8,569 bases of DNA from Lachnospira sp. UBA4285 (GCA_002394965.1 DGVL01000161.1:1-8569), one strand, 5' to 3'; counted from the first letter of the stretch, positions 1 through 5,339 are shown. The notes: generated from the sequence alone by a model not told the origin. Made by a program: numbers and translations.

Positions 1-111
1 TGCTCCATCCGCATCTCGCTGTCCCACCTGAACCGCCATGACGAGCTGGCCGACGCCTCCATGGAGATCATCGACTGCGTCTCCACCATCAAGGCCATGC
101 AGAATAGCTGA
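1..111 (+). CDS. C-terminal end of a probable cysteine desulfurase (NifS/DndA-like), partial
   Basis: Frame 1 is open from the window edge to a TGA at 109-111 and gives 36 residues, including RISLSHLNRHDEL followed by an amphipathic helix ending in STIKAMQNS. This pattern, a short beta strand of the form [IV]R[IV]S[LF]...N, then a D/E-rich helix, is how NifS/IscS/DndA-type PLP-dependent cysteine desulfurases usually end. These enzymes take sulfur from cysteine; on mobile elements the DndA type supplies it for DNA phosphorothioation. Only the tail is visible, so neither the PLP lysine nor the catalytic cysteine can be checked, and the assignment rests on pattern recall. The stop overlaps the likely start of the next gene, suggesting an operon. 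Another aminotransferase-fold enzyme, or an unrelated protein, remains possible. Confidence 0.45.
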   Translation, partial: CSIRISLSHLNRHDELADASMEIIDCVSTIKAMQNS

Positions 112-322
112 ACTCCGGTATCCAAAAGGGGAGAAGGGCTGGGTAAGCTACTACAACCGCAGCGGGAAGCTGATTTTTATCCTGACGAGCAAGGAAAACA
201 GCCGCGAATGGTACTTTTTGTACGAGGTCGACGGCGACAAAATGAAAAAACTCGGCAAGGCGAGGACGCCTCCCGAGCTTGAAGATAGATACGACGTGTT
301 GGAAAAGATGCACGAGAAATGA
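104..322 (+). CDS. small hypothetical protein, probable ATA start
   Basis: The protein is about 72 residues, with a KGEKGWVSYYN segment, a hydrophobic strand (KLIFILTSK), WYFLYEV, then a charged KLGKARTPPELED tail. It reads as a small alternating beta-strand domain with no signal peptide or membrane helix. I do not recognise a function. The start is a problem: the only standard start codon in frame is the ATG at 38, which would give 94 residues with an N-terminus rich in Pro and Ser (PTPPWRSSTASPPSRP). Those extra residues are just the alternate-frame reading of the preceding gene. An ATA at 104 gives a natural 8-nt overlap with the preceding stop and has AAGG nine bases upstream, so I place the start there with caution. 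The gene ends in an ATGA overlap with the next. Confidence 0.6.
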   Translation: MAELRYPKGEKGWVSYYNRSGKLIFILTSKENSREWYFLYEVDGDKMKKLGKARTPPELEDRYDVLEKMHEK

Positions 323-735
323 AAGGACAGGTGGTCAACTTGAGCGACAAAGCATACGGCCGTGGGTTTGAGGATGACGAAAGGGCGGAGAAGGAGCTGA
401 GCGATCTGATGAAAAAGATCGCCGAAGCGATCATGAAGGACGAGAGCGGGCTTTCCATCGAAGATCCCAAGCGTCTTGCGGAATTCAAGACCTGCTACCA
501 GATTCTCCGGACGATTCTTCGCGGACGGAACATCAAAATGAACGCCGTCCCGCACGACGACTTCCCAAGTGTCGGCACGATCTCCTTCGAGGCGAAGGAT
601 TTCAGCGTCACCGATACGGATCTGTTCGCCAGAGCCTGTGCGCTCGCCTCCAACTACGAGATGTACCCGAAGCTGGACGGCACCATCGTTTTCAACCTCA
701 CATTTTACGGTATGACCAGAAAGGTAGATAACTGA
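319..735 (+). CDS. hypothetical protein, 138 aa
   Basis: The N-terminal half (about residues 8-70) is charged and helical (DDERAEKELSDLMKKIAEA, then KRLAEFKTCYQILRTILRG). The C-terminal half looks like beta-beta-alpha-beta: GTISFEAKDFSV, a helix around LFARACALASNYE, then GTIVFNLTFYG. I know no function; proteins of this look seem to occur in accessory DNA of Clostridia, but this could not be verified here. The ATG at 319 overlaps the previous stop as ATGA, favouring translational coupling. A TTG at 340 is a serious alternative, because AGGTGG lies five bases in front of it and the protein would then begin MSDKAYG. The C-terminal half resembles the next gene, so the two may be ancient paralogs. 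Cytoplasmic, with no membrane segment. Confidence 0.75.
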   Translation: MKGQVVNLSDKAYGRGFEDDERAEKELSDLMKKIAEAIMKDESGLSIEDPKRLAEFKTCYQILRTILRGRNIKMNAVPHDDFPSVGTISFEAKDFSVTDTDLFARACALASNYEMYPKLDGTIVFNLTFYGMTRKVDN

Positions 736-737
736 GT

Positions 738-1088
738 ATGAAGTTTTCGAGTTTCCATGTTGTTGAGATGGTTCTGGAGGACGCAAACGAGCGTTTCGCC
801 CCGCTGTTTGAGCCGGTGCCGGAGCGCGTGGACTTCCTGAAGCAGTACTGCGAGGCTTTCGATGTTCTCATCGACGAGCAGGACGTGGACAGCTTCAACG
901 TCGAGATTGACGAGATCAACATGACGGTGAACATCGACCTGGTCATGATGACCGTGGAGTGCAGCCGTACCCAGCCCCAGCTCGGCCAGCTGATCCAGCG
1001 GGCGATGTCCTTCCGGGTTCAGGCCGAAGACGGTGACCACCTGAAGCTCAGCTTCGTTTACCCGAGTCTCTGGGAGAAGACGGCGTGA
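738..1088 (+). CDS. hypothetical protein, 116 aa, acidic
   Basis: The ATG lies two bases after the previous stop. The N-terminus (MKFSSFHVVEMVLEDAN) is followed by an acidic, strand-rich core (DVLIDEQDVDSFNVEIDE, INMTVNIDLVMMTVE), a helix (QLGQLIQRAMSF) and a last strand (HLKLSFVYPSLWEK). The strand order and the [LI]xxRA helix followed by a [LV]x[LF]xF[VY] strand recall the C-terminal half of the preceding protein. No catalytic motif, cysteine cluster, signal peptide or helix-turn-helix is visible. The position in a packed cluster of small genes suggests co-expression with its neighbours. I recall similar small proteins in clostridial prophages and integrative elements, always without assigned function. 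The final bases form a 4-nt overlap (GTGA) with the next start. Confidence 0.75.
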   Translation: MKFSSFHVVEMVLEDANERFAPLFEPVPERVDFLKQYCEAFDVLIDEQDVDSFNVEIDEINMTVNIDLVMMTVECSRTQPQLGQLIQRAMSFRVQAEDGDHLKLSFVYPSLWEKTA

Positions 1089-1318
1089 ACGCAAGACGCA
1101 GGGAAAGCCTGACCCAGGCGCTGGAAATGCTGCGCGGTGTGAAGACGACGGTTGACCGCATCGCCGAAGAAGAGAACGACGCCATGGAGAACATGCCGGA
1201 AAACTTCCAGGACACCGACCGGTATTACTCTATGGAGGACGCATGCGACGCCCTCTCGGACGCTTCCGATTCGCTCGATGACGCAATCGACAGCATCCAG
1301 GAAGCGATCAACTCGTAG
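1085..1318 (+). CDS. small acidic helical protein, 77 aa, GTG start
   Basis: It starts with GTG in a GTGA overlap with the previous stop. The protein begins NARRRESLTQALEMLRG, continues as a long helix with an EEENDAMENMPENFQ break, and ends in a repeating acidic helix (DACDALSDASDSLDDAIDSI) with roughly heptad-spaced hydrophobics. This layout of a basic start, an NMPE..Q turn and a D/S-rich amphipathic helix ending in a run of I/L matches a very common small protein of Firmicute phages and conjugative elements whose role is unknown. Coiled-coil self-association is plausible. Its stop lies one base from the stop of the convergent metallopeptidase gene, leaving no space for an intergenic terminator. 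Confidence 0.8.
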   Translation: MNARRRESLTQALEMLRGVKTTVDRIAEEENDAMENMPENFQDTDRYYSMEDACDALSDASDSLDDAIDSIQEAINS

Positions 1319-1319
1319 C

Positions 1320-1976
1320 TCAGGTGTAGAACTCCGACTCCTCCGGCCAGATGTCCCTGGGTTTTCGATGCATCATCTCGCCGGTTTTCACGGCGGACTC
1401 CGCCGAAGCCCAGCGGAAGAACCCGTCCAGTACCGTCTGGTTTTTGCACTGCAGGTATTCCGCCCAGCGGTAGGACGCCGCCGTCCGGCTCAGATCGAAC
1501 CAGCGGCGCACATCGTCGGCGCTTTTGGCTCTCATCTTTCGGATCGCCGGAATCGGCGCCAGCAGGGAAGCGGCAAAGTAGTCCGCTTCCTCTTCCATAT
1601 AGGGCAGTTCCGAGGGCGAGGCCTCGTGCCGCCCGGCGTTGGCAAGCTCGATGAAATGTCCTGCGTAAATATGGCCGAGCTCATGCGCCGTTGTCCAGCG
1701 GACACGGGTTCTGGTTCGGCCTTCGTCGTTCACGGCGATGAGGTAGCGGTTTTTCTTCGGGTCGTAGTTGGTGCAGCCGTCCGCACTGCCCATGGCCAGC
1801 ACAACTTCCTGCAGGCTCCGGCCGCTGGCCGCGGCGAGGCTTTCGTAGCTGATGTACCGGCAGTCCCGTCTGCGAAGCGTCAGGGCGATGGGCTGGACGG
1901 GGAAGCCCCGCACGATCCTTCTCTCGTAGAGAACCCGGATCTCCTCGTCAAGCCGCCTTCGGATTTCCTCTCTCAT
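1320..1976 (-). CDS. immA: ImmA/IrrE-family metallo-endopeptidase
   Basis: The product is a 218-residue zinc metallopeptidase. HELGH is at about residues 98-102 and supplies two histidine ligands and the catalytic Glu. EEEADYFAASLL at about 128-139 carries the third ligand, likely Glu130. Both are hallmarks of the ImmA/IrrE (COG2856) family. In ICEBs1 and related prophages ImmA cleaves the partner repressor ImmR to trigger induction, and the same role is inferred here. The start chosen is the ATG at 1974-1976, which overlaps the repressor stop as ATGA and so implies coupled translation. An upstream in-frame start at 2033 would bury 19 extra residues inside the repressor gene. The residues after about 145 are variable in the family and may hold the activating or substrate-recognition region. 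It converges on the 77-aa gene. Confidence 0.9.
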   Translation of the reverse strand: MREEIRRRLDEEIRVLYERRIVRGFPVQPIALTLRRRDCRYISYESLAAASGRSLQEVVLAMGSADGCTNYDPKKNRYLIAVNDEGRTRTRVRWTTAHELGHIYAGHFIELANAGRHEASPSELPYMEEEADYFAASLLAPIPAIRKMRAKSADDVRRWFDLSRTAASYRWAEYLQCKNQTVLDGFFRWASAESAVKTGEMMHRKPRDIWPEESEFYT

Positions 1977-2305
1977 TGGTCGTGGAAGGCCGAGGAAAAT
2001 CCGGCGCGGATGATATCCATCGCCTGCTTCCACTCTTCTTTGGACATGTTCTGCCTGGCACGCTGCAGGCTGATGAAATCGTTGTCCAGCAGCTGGTCGG
2101 CGGGCTTTTCAATCGGTGTCGCGCCGTAAAGATAATCGGTGGACACGCCGAAATAATTGGCAAGCGCCAGTGCTTTGTCGGCGCTGGGCTTGTTGACTTG
2201 CAGTTTCCGCAGAGAAGCAGGGCTGAATCCGAGGTCGCGCTCAACCTGTGCGATGGACACGCCCTTTCGCTCTGCAAGTCTGCAGATCTTTTCATAGAGA
2301 TTCAT
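1973..2305 (-). CDS. immR: XRE-family helix-turn-helix repressor (ImmR-like)
   Basis: The product is 110 residues. Residues about 4-62 form a classic XRE/Cro-CI helix-turn-helix: LYEKICRLAERKGVSIAQVE, then LGFSPASLRKL as turn and recognition helix, and SADKALALANYFGVSTDYLYG. The C-terminal half (about 66-110) is a short acidic and helical tail, probably for dimerisation and peptidase recognition. Pairing with the overlapping ImmA-like peptidase gene makes an ImmR/ImmA immunity and induction pair likely. A good ribosome site (AAGGGAG on the - strand, within 2312-2320) stands before the ATG. Transcription probably comes from the consensus leftward promoter at 2408-2436, giving a leader of about 95 nt that crosses the rightward promoter. 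Likely targets are its own control region and the rightward promoter at 2344-2372. Confidence 0.9.
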   Translation of the reverse strand: MNLYEKICRLAERKGVSIAQVERDLGFSPASLRKLQVNKPSADKALALANYFGVSTDYLYGATPIEKPADQLLDNDFISLQRARQNMSKEEWKQAMDIIRAGFSSAFHDQ

Positions 2306-2318
2306 CGTTGCTCTCCCT

Positions 2319-2399
2319 TAGTAAAAAAATACTATTTGCACTCTTGACAATGTGAAATCTTTCTGATATACTCCGGATGTGCTTAGGAAAGTTTTACTA
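2319..2399. repeat. 8-bp inverted repeat flanking the rightward promoter (candidate operator pair)
   Basis: TAGTAAAA at 2319-2326 and its exact complement TTTTACTA at 2392-2399 bracket the rightward promoter at 2344-2372, with a 73-bp centre-to-centre distance (about seven helical turns). The right arm falls at the expected start site of the leftward transcript, and the left arm lies next to the repressor ribosome site. The left arm also sits in a small dyad, TAGTA at 2319-2323 and TACTA at 2330-2334. This would suit a looping repressor such as the XRE protein encoded next door. The sites are AT-rich and short, so chance occurrence is possible. Confidence 0.4.
2344..2372 (+). promoter_or_regulatory. 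rightward sigma-A promoter, TTGACA-17-TATACT
   Basis: The -35 hexamer TTGACA is at 2344-2349, the spacer is 17 bp (2350-2366) and the -10 hexamer TATACT is at 2367-2372. Transcription should begin near 2379 and run through a leader of about 220 nt to the gene at 2599. It faces the leftward promoter at 2408-2436, with start points only about 20 bp apart. Confidence 0.85.
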
Positions 2400-2407
2400 C
2401 AATTCGC

Positions 2408-2436
2408 ATTATAATAGAGTACCGTTCAAATGTCAA
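2408..2436 (-). promoter_or_regulatory. leftward sigma-A promoter with full consensus, TTGACA-17-TATAAT
   Basis: On the - strand, TTGACA (complement of 2431-2436) is followed by a 17-bp spacer and TATAAT (complement of 2408-2413). Both hexamers match consensus perfectly. The start point is expected near 2401, so the transcript reads through the opposing promoter into the repressor and peptidase genes. This strength suits an immunity repressor promoter that is on in the dormant state. Confidence 0.87.
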
Positions 2437-2438
2437 GC

Positions 2439-2476
2439 AAAAAAAAAGAGGCTCTCCGAGCGTAAGAGAGAGCCTC
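2439..2476 (-). terminator. intrinsic terminator for leftward transcription
   Basis: GAGGCTCTC at 2448-2456 pairs with GAGAGCCTC at 2468-2476 (9 bp, 11-nt loop). On the + strand nine A residues (2439-2447) precede the stem, so on the - strand the hairpin is followed by nine T, the classic Rho-independent form. It ends leftward transcripts directly before the -35 box of the leftward promoter and thus insulates the repressor promoter from antisense or upstream read-through. No - strand gene to its right explains it. Confidence 0.75.
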
Positions 2477-2487
2477 CGGAAAGAGAG

Positions 2488-2514
2488 TGTAAAACCGACA
2501 GCGACAGTTTTACA
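2488..2514 (+). other. second hairpin in the leader of the rightward transcript
   Basis: TGTAAAAC at 2488-2495 pairs perfectly with GTTTTACA at 2507-2514 around an 11-nt loop (CGACAGCGACA). It lies 11 nt after the terminator hairpin, whose loop is also 11 nt. There is no U-run after it on either strand, so it is not a plain terminator. It may be an RNA structure of the 220-nt leader or a dyad bound by a regulator; the arms contain the same TTTTAC core as the candidate operators. Confidence 0.4.
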
Positions 2515-2598
2515 GGCCGCGAAACGAAAACCACTAAGTTCCGTGTCCGATGTGATTATAGCACAGCGGTCTTCGGATTGCAAGGAAGGAAATCTGGA

Positions 2599-2919
2599 AT
2601 GAGAGTGTTGAGCATATCGGAATTTGCCGAATGGACGCGGACCGCCGTGGAAAAGAGCTACATTCTTTCGACCGAGAACAACGCGAACCTGTTTCCGTTT
2701 GCGGCAAAGATGACGCTTCGAATGCCGGATGTGATCCCGAGTCCGTTCACAGAGCGAATCATGTTTCGAAATCAAAAGGACATCATCTGTTTTGAACGTG
2801 TAAAGGAGGTACACATGTACGACGATGTCGAAAGTATCGGAACGGTTTTTGATCTTGTGTGCTGTGTAACGAAAGGCAAAGGAACTTCGCTGCAGAGAGT
2901 CCGGTTCATCGCGGACTGA
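2599..2919 (+). CDS. hypothetical protein, 106 aa, first gene of the rightward transcript
   Basis: The ATG is preceded by AAGGAAGG with good spacing and is the first gene downstream of the rightward promoter, where many phages place a Cro-like antirepressor or early gene. The protein (MRVLSISEFAEWTRTAVEKS at the N-terminus) has one amphipathic helix and then mainly short strands (FTERIMFRN, KDIICFERVKEVHMYDDV, IGTVFDLVCCVTKG). I see no helix-turn-helix, catalytic motif or membrane segment and do not recognise the family. The frame stays open upstream to 2377, but that extension has no ribosome site and begins before the expected transcript start, so it was not used. An internal in-frame ATG at 2815 is preceded by AAAGGAGG, which could make a 34-residue C-terminal product. 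Codon use is somewhat more AT-rich than in the replication genes. Confidence 0.7.
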   Translation: MRVLSISEFAEWTRTAVEKSYILSTENNANLFPFAAKMTLRMPDVIPSPFTERIMFRNQKDIICFERVKEVHMYDDVESIGTVFDLVCCVTKGKGTSLQRVRFIAD

Positions 2920-2942
2920 TCCCATGTAAATACTTTTCTTAA

Positions 2943-2971
2943 TTGACTTCTGCGCTGCAGGGTGTTATACT
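2943..2971 (+). promoter_or_regulatory. sigma-A promoter of the MazF-like gene, TTGACT-17-TATACT
   Basis: The -35 hexamer TTGACT is at 2943-2948, the spacer is 17 bp and the -10 hexamer TATACT is at 2966-2971. It gives a short leader to the ATG at 3004, where AAAGGA at 2989-2994 is the ribosome site. Upstream is an AT-rich stretch with AAATACT at 2928-2934; the same heptamer lies at 2327-2333, in front of the rightward promoter. No terminator follows within the next genes, so this promoter may also serve the two integrase-fold genes. Confidence 0.8.
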
Positions 2972-3003
2972 GAAAGCTGGCTCCGACGAAAGGATGTAAC
3001 ACC

Positions 3004-3432
3004 ATGTATCGCACGGATAAGCTCCCATGTATTGGAGATATCTACTTCATGCGGTTCGGCGGAAGCGGAAGCGAGCAGAGCGGCTGGCGTCCCGGCCTGG
3101 TTTTCCAGAACAATGTCGGCAACGCCCACAGCCCGAATGTAATCGCCCTCCCGCTTACATCTTCTCTCAAGAAAATCGGACAGCCGACGCATGTTGTACT
3201 GCCTGCCGCAGAGACCGGCCTTCCCCGTGACAGCATGGTTCTCTGTGAAAACCCGGAACGCATGTCCAAGGAACGGCTCGGGAGATACGTCACCACGCTC
3301 TCCCCGTCATACCTCGGACAGATTGCCGCCGCAAGTATCCTGGCTTCCTCGGCGATTGCGTTTCTGGAACTGGATGAACTCCGTGAAATCTGGATGCAGG
3401 CACGCTCCCTGAACGCGGCTTCGGTCGCGTGA
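3004..3432 (+). CDS. MazF/PemK-family endoribonuclease toxin, no visible antitoxin
   Basis: The 142-residue protein has the MazF/PemK layout: IGDIYFMRFGG (about 10-20), SEQSGWRPGLVFQNN (23-37), NVIALPLTSS (45-54), PTHVVLP (61-67), GLPRDSMVLCEN (72-83) and a C-terminal helix. It aligns well by eye with Bacillus MazF. The catalytic-type Arg (R29 in GWRP) and Thr (T52 in PLTS) are kept, so it should be an active mRNA interferase. The C-terminal tail (about 115-142) goes slightly past the compact family length. No MazE-like gene (a small AbrB or ribbon-helix-helix protein) precedes it; the upstream 106-aa protein does not look like one, and the gene has its own promoter. A solitary phage-borne MazF could work in regulation or defence, or its antitoxin lies elsewhere. 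Fold assignment is firm, role is open. Confidence 0.88.
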   Translation: MYRTDKLPCIGDIYFMRFGGSGSEQSGWRPGLVFQNNVGNAHSPNVIALPLTSSLKKIGQPTHVVLPAAETGLPRDSMVLCENPERMSKERLGRYVTTLSPSYLGQIAAASILASSAIAFLELDELREIWMQARSLNAASVA

Positions 3433-3456
3433 TACATAAAATACAGGAGGGTGCTT

Positions 3457-4404
3457 ATGTATAACGCAGAGCAGAAGGCAAGGTTTATCAGGGATCTGAC
3501 CGTAAGCGTTTCATACCGAGAAGTAATACGCGGGTTTTTCAACAACTGTGAGAAGTACGAGAACGAGGCCGGTGCGGATCTCTGCACCTTTGACGCCGAC
3601 CGGCTTCGCCCGCTGTTTGAAAACTACGCCGGAATCAGAAGCGTCAGTACCCATGTGCCCAAGACCATCCTGCGAAACTACGCCATGTGGTGCCTGGAAC
3701 ATGGGATTGAGGGTGCGACGGATGCGGCGCTGCATCTGGACGACTCGGTGAGCCTGGAGAAGATCCGGACCCGCACCGTGAGGAATCCGAAGCAGCTCCA
3801 GCGCTGGATGGATATCCTCTTTGCGCCGGAGAAAGACCTGACCACGGACAATGTCTTCCGTGCCTGGCTCTGGCTGGGCTACGCCGGGCTGGAGAGCGAT
3901 GATGCGCTGACTGTTTTGGACAGCGAGCTTGATTTCGATCACATGCTGATCCGCCACGGCGGCGCGGAGTACCCGATCTACCGGGAAGGACTTGCGGCTT
4001 TTCAAAACTGTGCGGAGCTTCAGAGCTTCGCCTTCTACCATCCCCTTTACACCAAGGAACTCGGCCGGGTAAGCGGGCACATCCTCCTGCGGGGAAGCGG
4101 CGGCCTTCCGACTGCCAATGTCCTCCGTGCCCGGGTCTCGGCCAAGAACCGGAAGGCGCTGGAAAACGGCGACACCGATCTCAACCTCTCCTATACCCAC
4201 ATCCGGATGTCCGGTATCTTCTACCGGGTTTACCAGGACGAGCTCGCCGGCATGGATGTGGACTTCATGAACGTCCGGGAGCTGAACATCTCCTCCAGGG
4301 AATACGAGGTTTCCTCCGGCCGCAACACCCAGGACGCCAAGCGCCGTGACTTCGCCCGGAAATACCGGCGCGATTACGAACGCTGGAAAATGACCCTTGT
4401 CTGA
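3457..4404 (+). CDS. integrase-fold MrpR-like protein, first of two tandem copies
   Basis: The product is 315 residues and begins MYNAEQKARF. The start is ATG 3457 with AGGAGG at 3445-3450; a GTG two codons earlier overlaps that site and was rejected because the paralog also begins MYNAEQK. Residues about 1-95 look like a helical core-binding domain. From about 105 on it resembles a tyrosine-recombinase catalytic domain (NPKQLQRWMDILFAPE, FRAWLWLGYAGLESDDALTV, SYTHIRMSGIFYRVY). The first catalytic Arg, in the family's YTGLRxxE motif, is E146 here, and no HxxR or C-terminal Tyr motif is evident, so strand exchange is unlikely. NCBI-type annotation calls this common clostridial family a phage lytic-cycle repressor MrpR, after the SPbeta repressor, and repression of lytic genes is the likely job. 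The tail ends RDYERWK. Confidence 0.8.
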   Translation: MYNAEQKARFIRDLTVSVSYREVIRGFFNNCEKYENEAGADLCTFDADRLRPLFENYAGIRSVSTHVPKTILRNYAMWCLEHGIEGATDAALHLDDSVSLEKIRTRTVRNPKQLQRWMDILFAPEKDLTTDNVFRAWLWLGYAGLESDDALTVLDSELDFDHMLIRHGGAEYPIYREGLAAFQNCAELQSFAFYHPLYTKELGRVSGHILLRGSGGLPTANVLRARVSAKNRKALENGDTDLNLSYTHIRMSGIFYRVYQDELAGMDVDFMNVRELNISSREYEVSSGRNTQDAKRRDFARKYRRDYERWKMTLV

Positions 4405-4414
4405 GGTGACCTGG

Positions 4415-5335
4415 ATGTATAATGCCGAACAGAAAACACGCTTTGTTAAATCCTATACCGAGGCCGCGGCGGTCCGCGAGGAAGCGCTGAAGCTTTTCAA
4501 CGCGCTGGAACCATGTGAAGAGCGTCTCGGCAGGGATCTCTGCGCCATGGAAGGGGAGGAGCTCCGCCTTGCCGTAGGCTCCCAGATGGGAACCAAAAAC
4601 CGAAGCCGGCACACACGCCTGACCATTCTGCGCGAATACGGCAGATGGTGTACGGAAAACGGGATTCCCGGCGCAACCGACGCGCTGCAGAATCTGCAGG
4701 ATATCGGCATCGAGCGCATGAGACAGACGACCCTCCGGAACCCGAGGCATCTGCAGTCCTGGCTGGATATCATCTGCGCTCCGGAGTCCGCCAACACTTC
4801 CGACAACACCGTTCGGGCGTTCTGCTGGCTCTGCTACGCCGGGCTTTCCCAGGATGACGCCATCACCGTCCGCTCTTCCGAGGTGGACTTCCGTACCCAG
4901 ACGATCCGCCGGGGCGGCAGGGAATACCCCATCTACCCGGAGTCCCTTCCGGCAATGCACAACTGTGTCGAGCTTGAGCGCTTCAAACGCCCCAGAGTCC
5001 CCGGCGACCTCCTGCTGCGGGGCATCAAAGGCAAGCCCACCGTCCTGTCCTTCCGTACCGACGTAGGACGGAAGAGGCCGCGCCTCATCGGCACGCCCAT
5101 GGAGGATATGGACATCAGCTTCAACCGCATCTGGCTCTCCGGTCTCTTCTACCGCATGTACGAGGAGGAACAGGCCGGATTCCCGGTGGACTTCCTGAAG
5201 GCCGCCGATGCCCAGCTCTACGATCTCCCGGCCCGGGCTTCCCGATCCGGCCCCGTGCCGAACAAAAAGCGCAACGAGCTTGCCAGGGAATATAAGATTG
5301 ATTATGAGCGCTGGAAACAGACGCTGATAATATAG
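4415..5335 (+). CDS. integrase-fold MrpR-like protein, second tandem copy
   Basis: The product is 306 residues, ATG 4415 with GAGGTGA at 4403-4409 that overlaps the previous stop. It is a clear paralog of the preceding gene along its full length: MYNAEQKTRF at the N-terminus, GIPGATDA, LRNPRHLQSWLDII, YAGLSQDDAITVRSSEVDF, LSGLFYRMYEEEQAGFPVDF, and the tail IDYERWKQTL. It lacks about nine residues that the first copy has near residues 192-200. The Arg position of tyrosine recombinases is S145, again pointing to a DNA-binding rather than recombining protein. Two diverged copies kept in tandem suggest a heteromeric repressor or repressor/anti-repressor pair rather than redundancy. Upstream promoters, probably at 2943, supply transcription. 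It ends just before a hairpin. Confidence 0.8.
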   Translation: MYNAEQKTRFVKSYTEAAAVREEALKLFNALEPCEERLGRDLCAMEGEELRLAVGSQMGTKNRSRHTRLTILREYGRWCTENGIPGATDALQNLQDIGIERMRQTTLRNPRHLQSWLDIICAPESANTSDNTVRAFCWLCYAGLSQDDAITVRSSEVDFRTQTIRRGGREYPIYPESLPAMHNCVELERFKRPRVPGDLLLRGIKGKPTVLSFRTDVGRKRPRLIGTPMEDMDISFNRIWLSGLFYRMYEEEQAGFPVDFLKAADAQLYDLPARASRSGPVPNKKRNELAREYKIDYERWKQTLII

Positions 5336-5339
5336 CGCG

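Noticed and set aside
1977..2033. Longer N-terminus for the metallopeptidase
   Set aside because: It would overlap the repressor by 61 bases, and the ATGA overlap start at 1976 is much more natural.
1152..2129. 325-codon + strand open frame across the immunity genes
   Set aside because: It is the complement-frame shadow of the metallopeptidase and repressor, with an arginine/proline-rich sequence and no recognisable domain.
2439..2514. CRISPR-like repeats in the hairpin region
   Set aside because: The two hairpins have different stems, there are only two units and no spacer regularity.
2377..2598. N-terminal extension of the 106-aa gene back to ATG 2377
   Set aside because: The codon lies four bases after the -10 box, before the expected start point, has no ribosome site, and the extension would cover two hairpins and the opposing promoter.
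2383..2925. 180-codon - strand open frame that could have explained the leftward terminator
   Set aside because: It crosses the leftward promoter and terminator themselves and mirrors the + strand gene; the product has no domain.
3457..5335. Active phage integrases
   Set aside because: The catalytic Arg is replaced in both copies and no HxxR or C-terminal Tyr motif is visible; no attachment site repeat is seen either.
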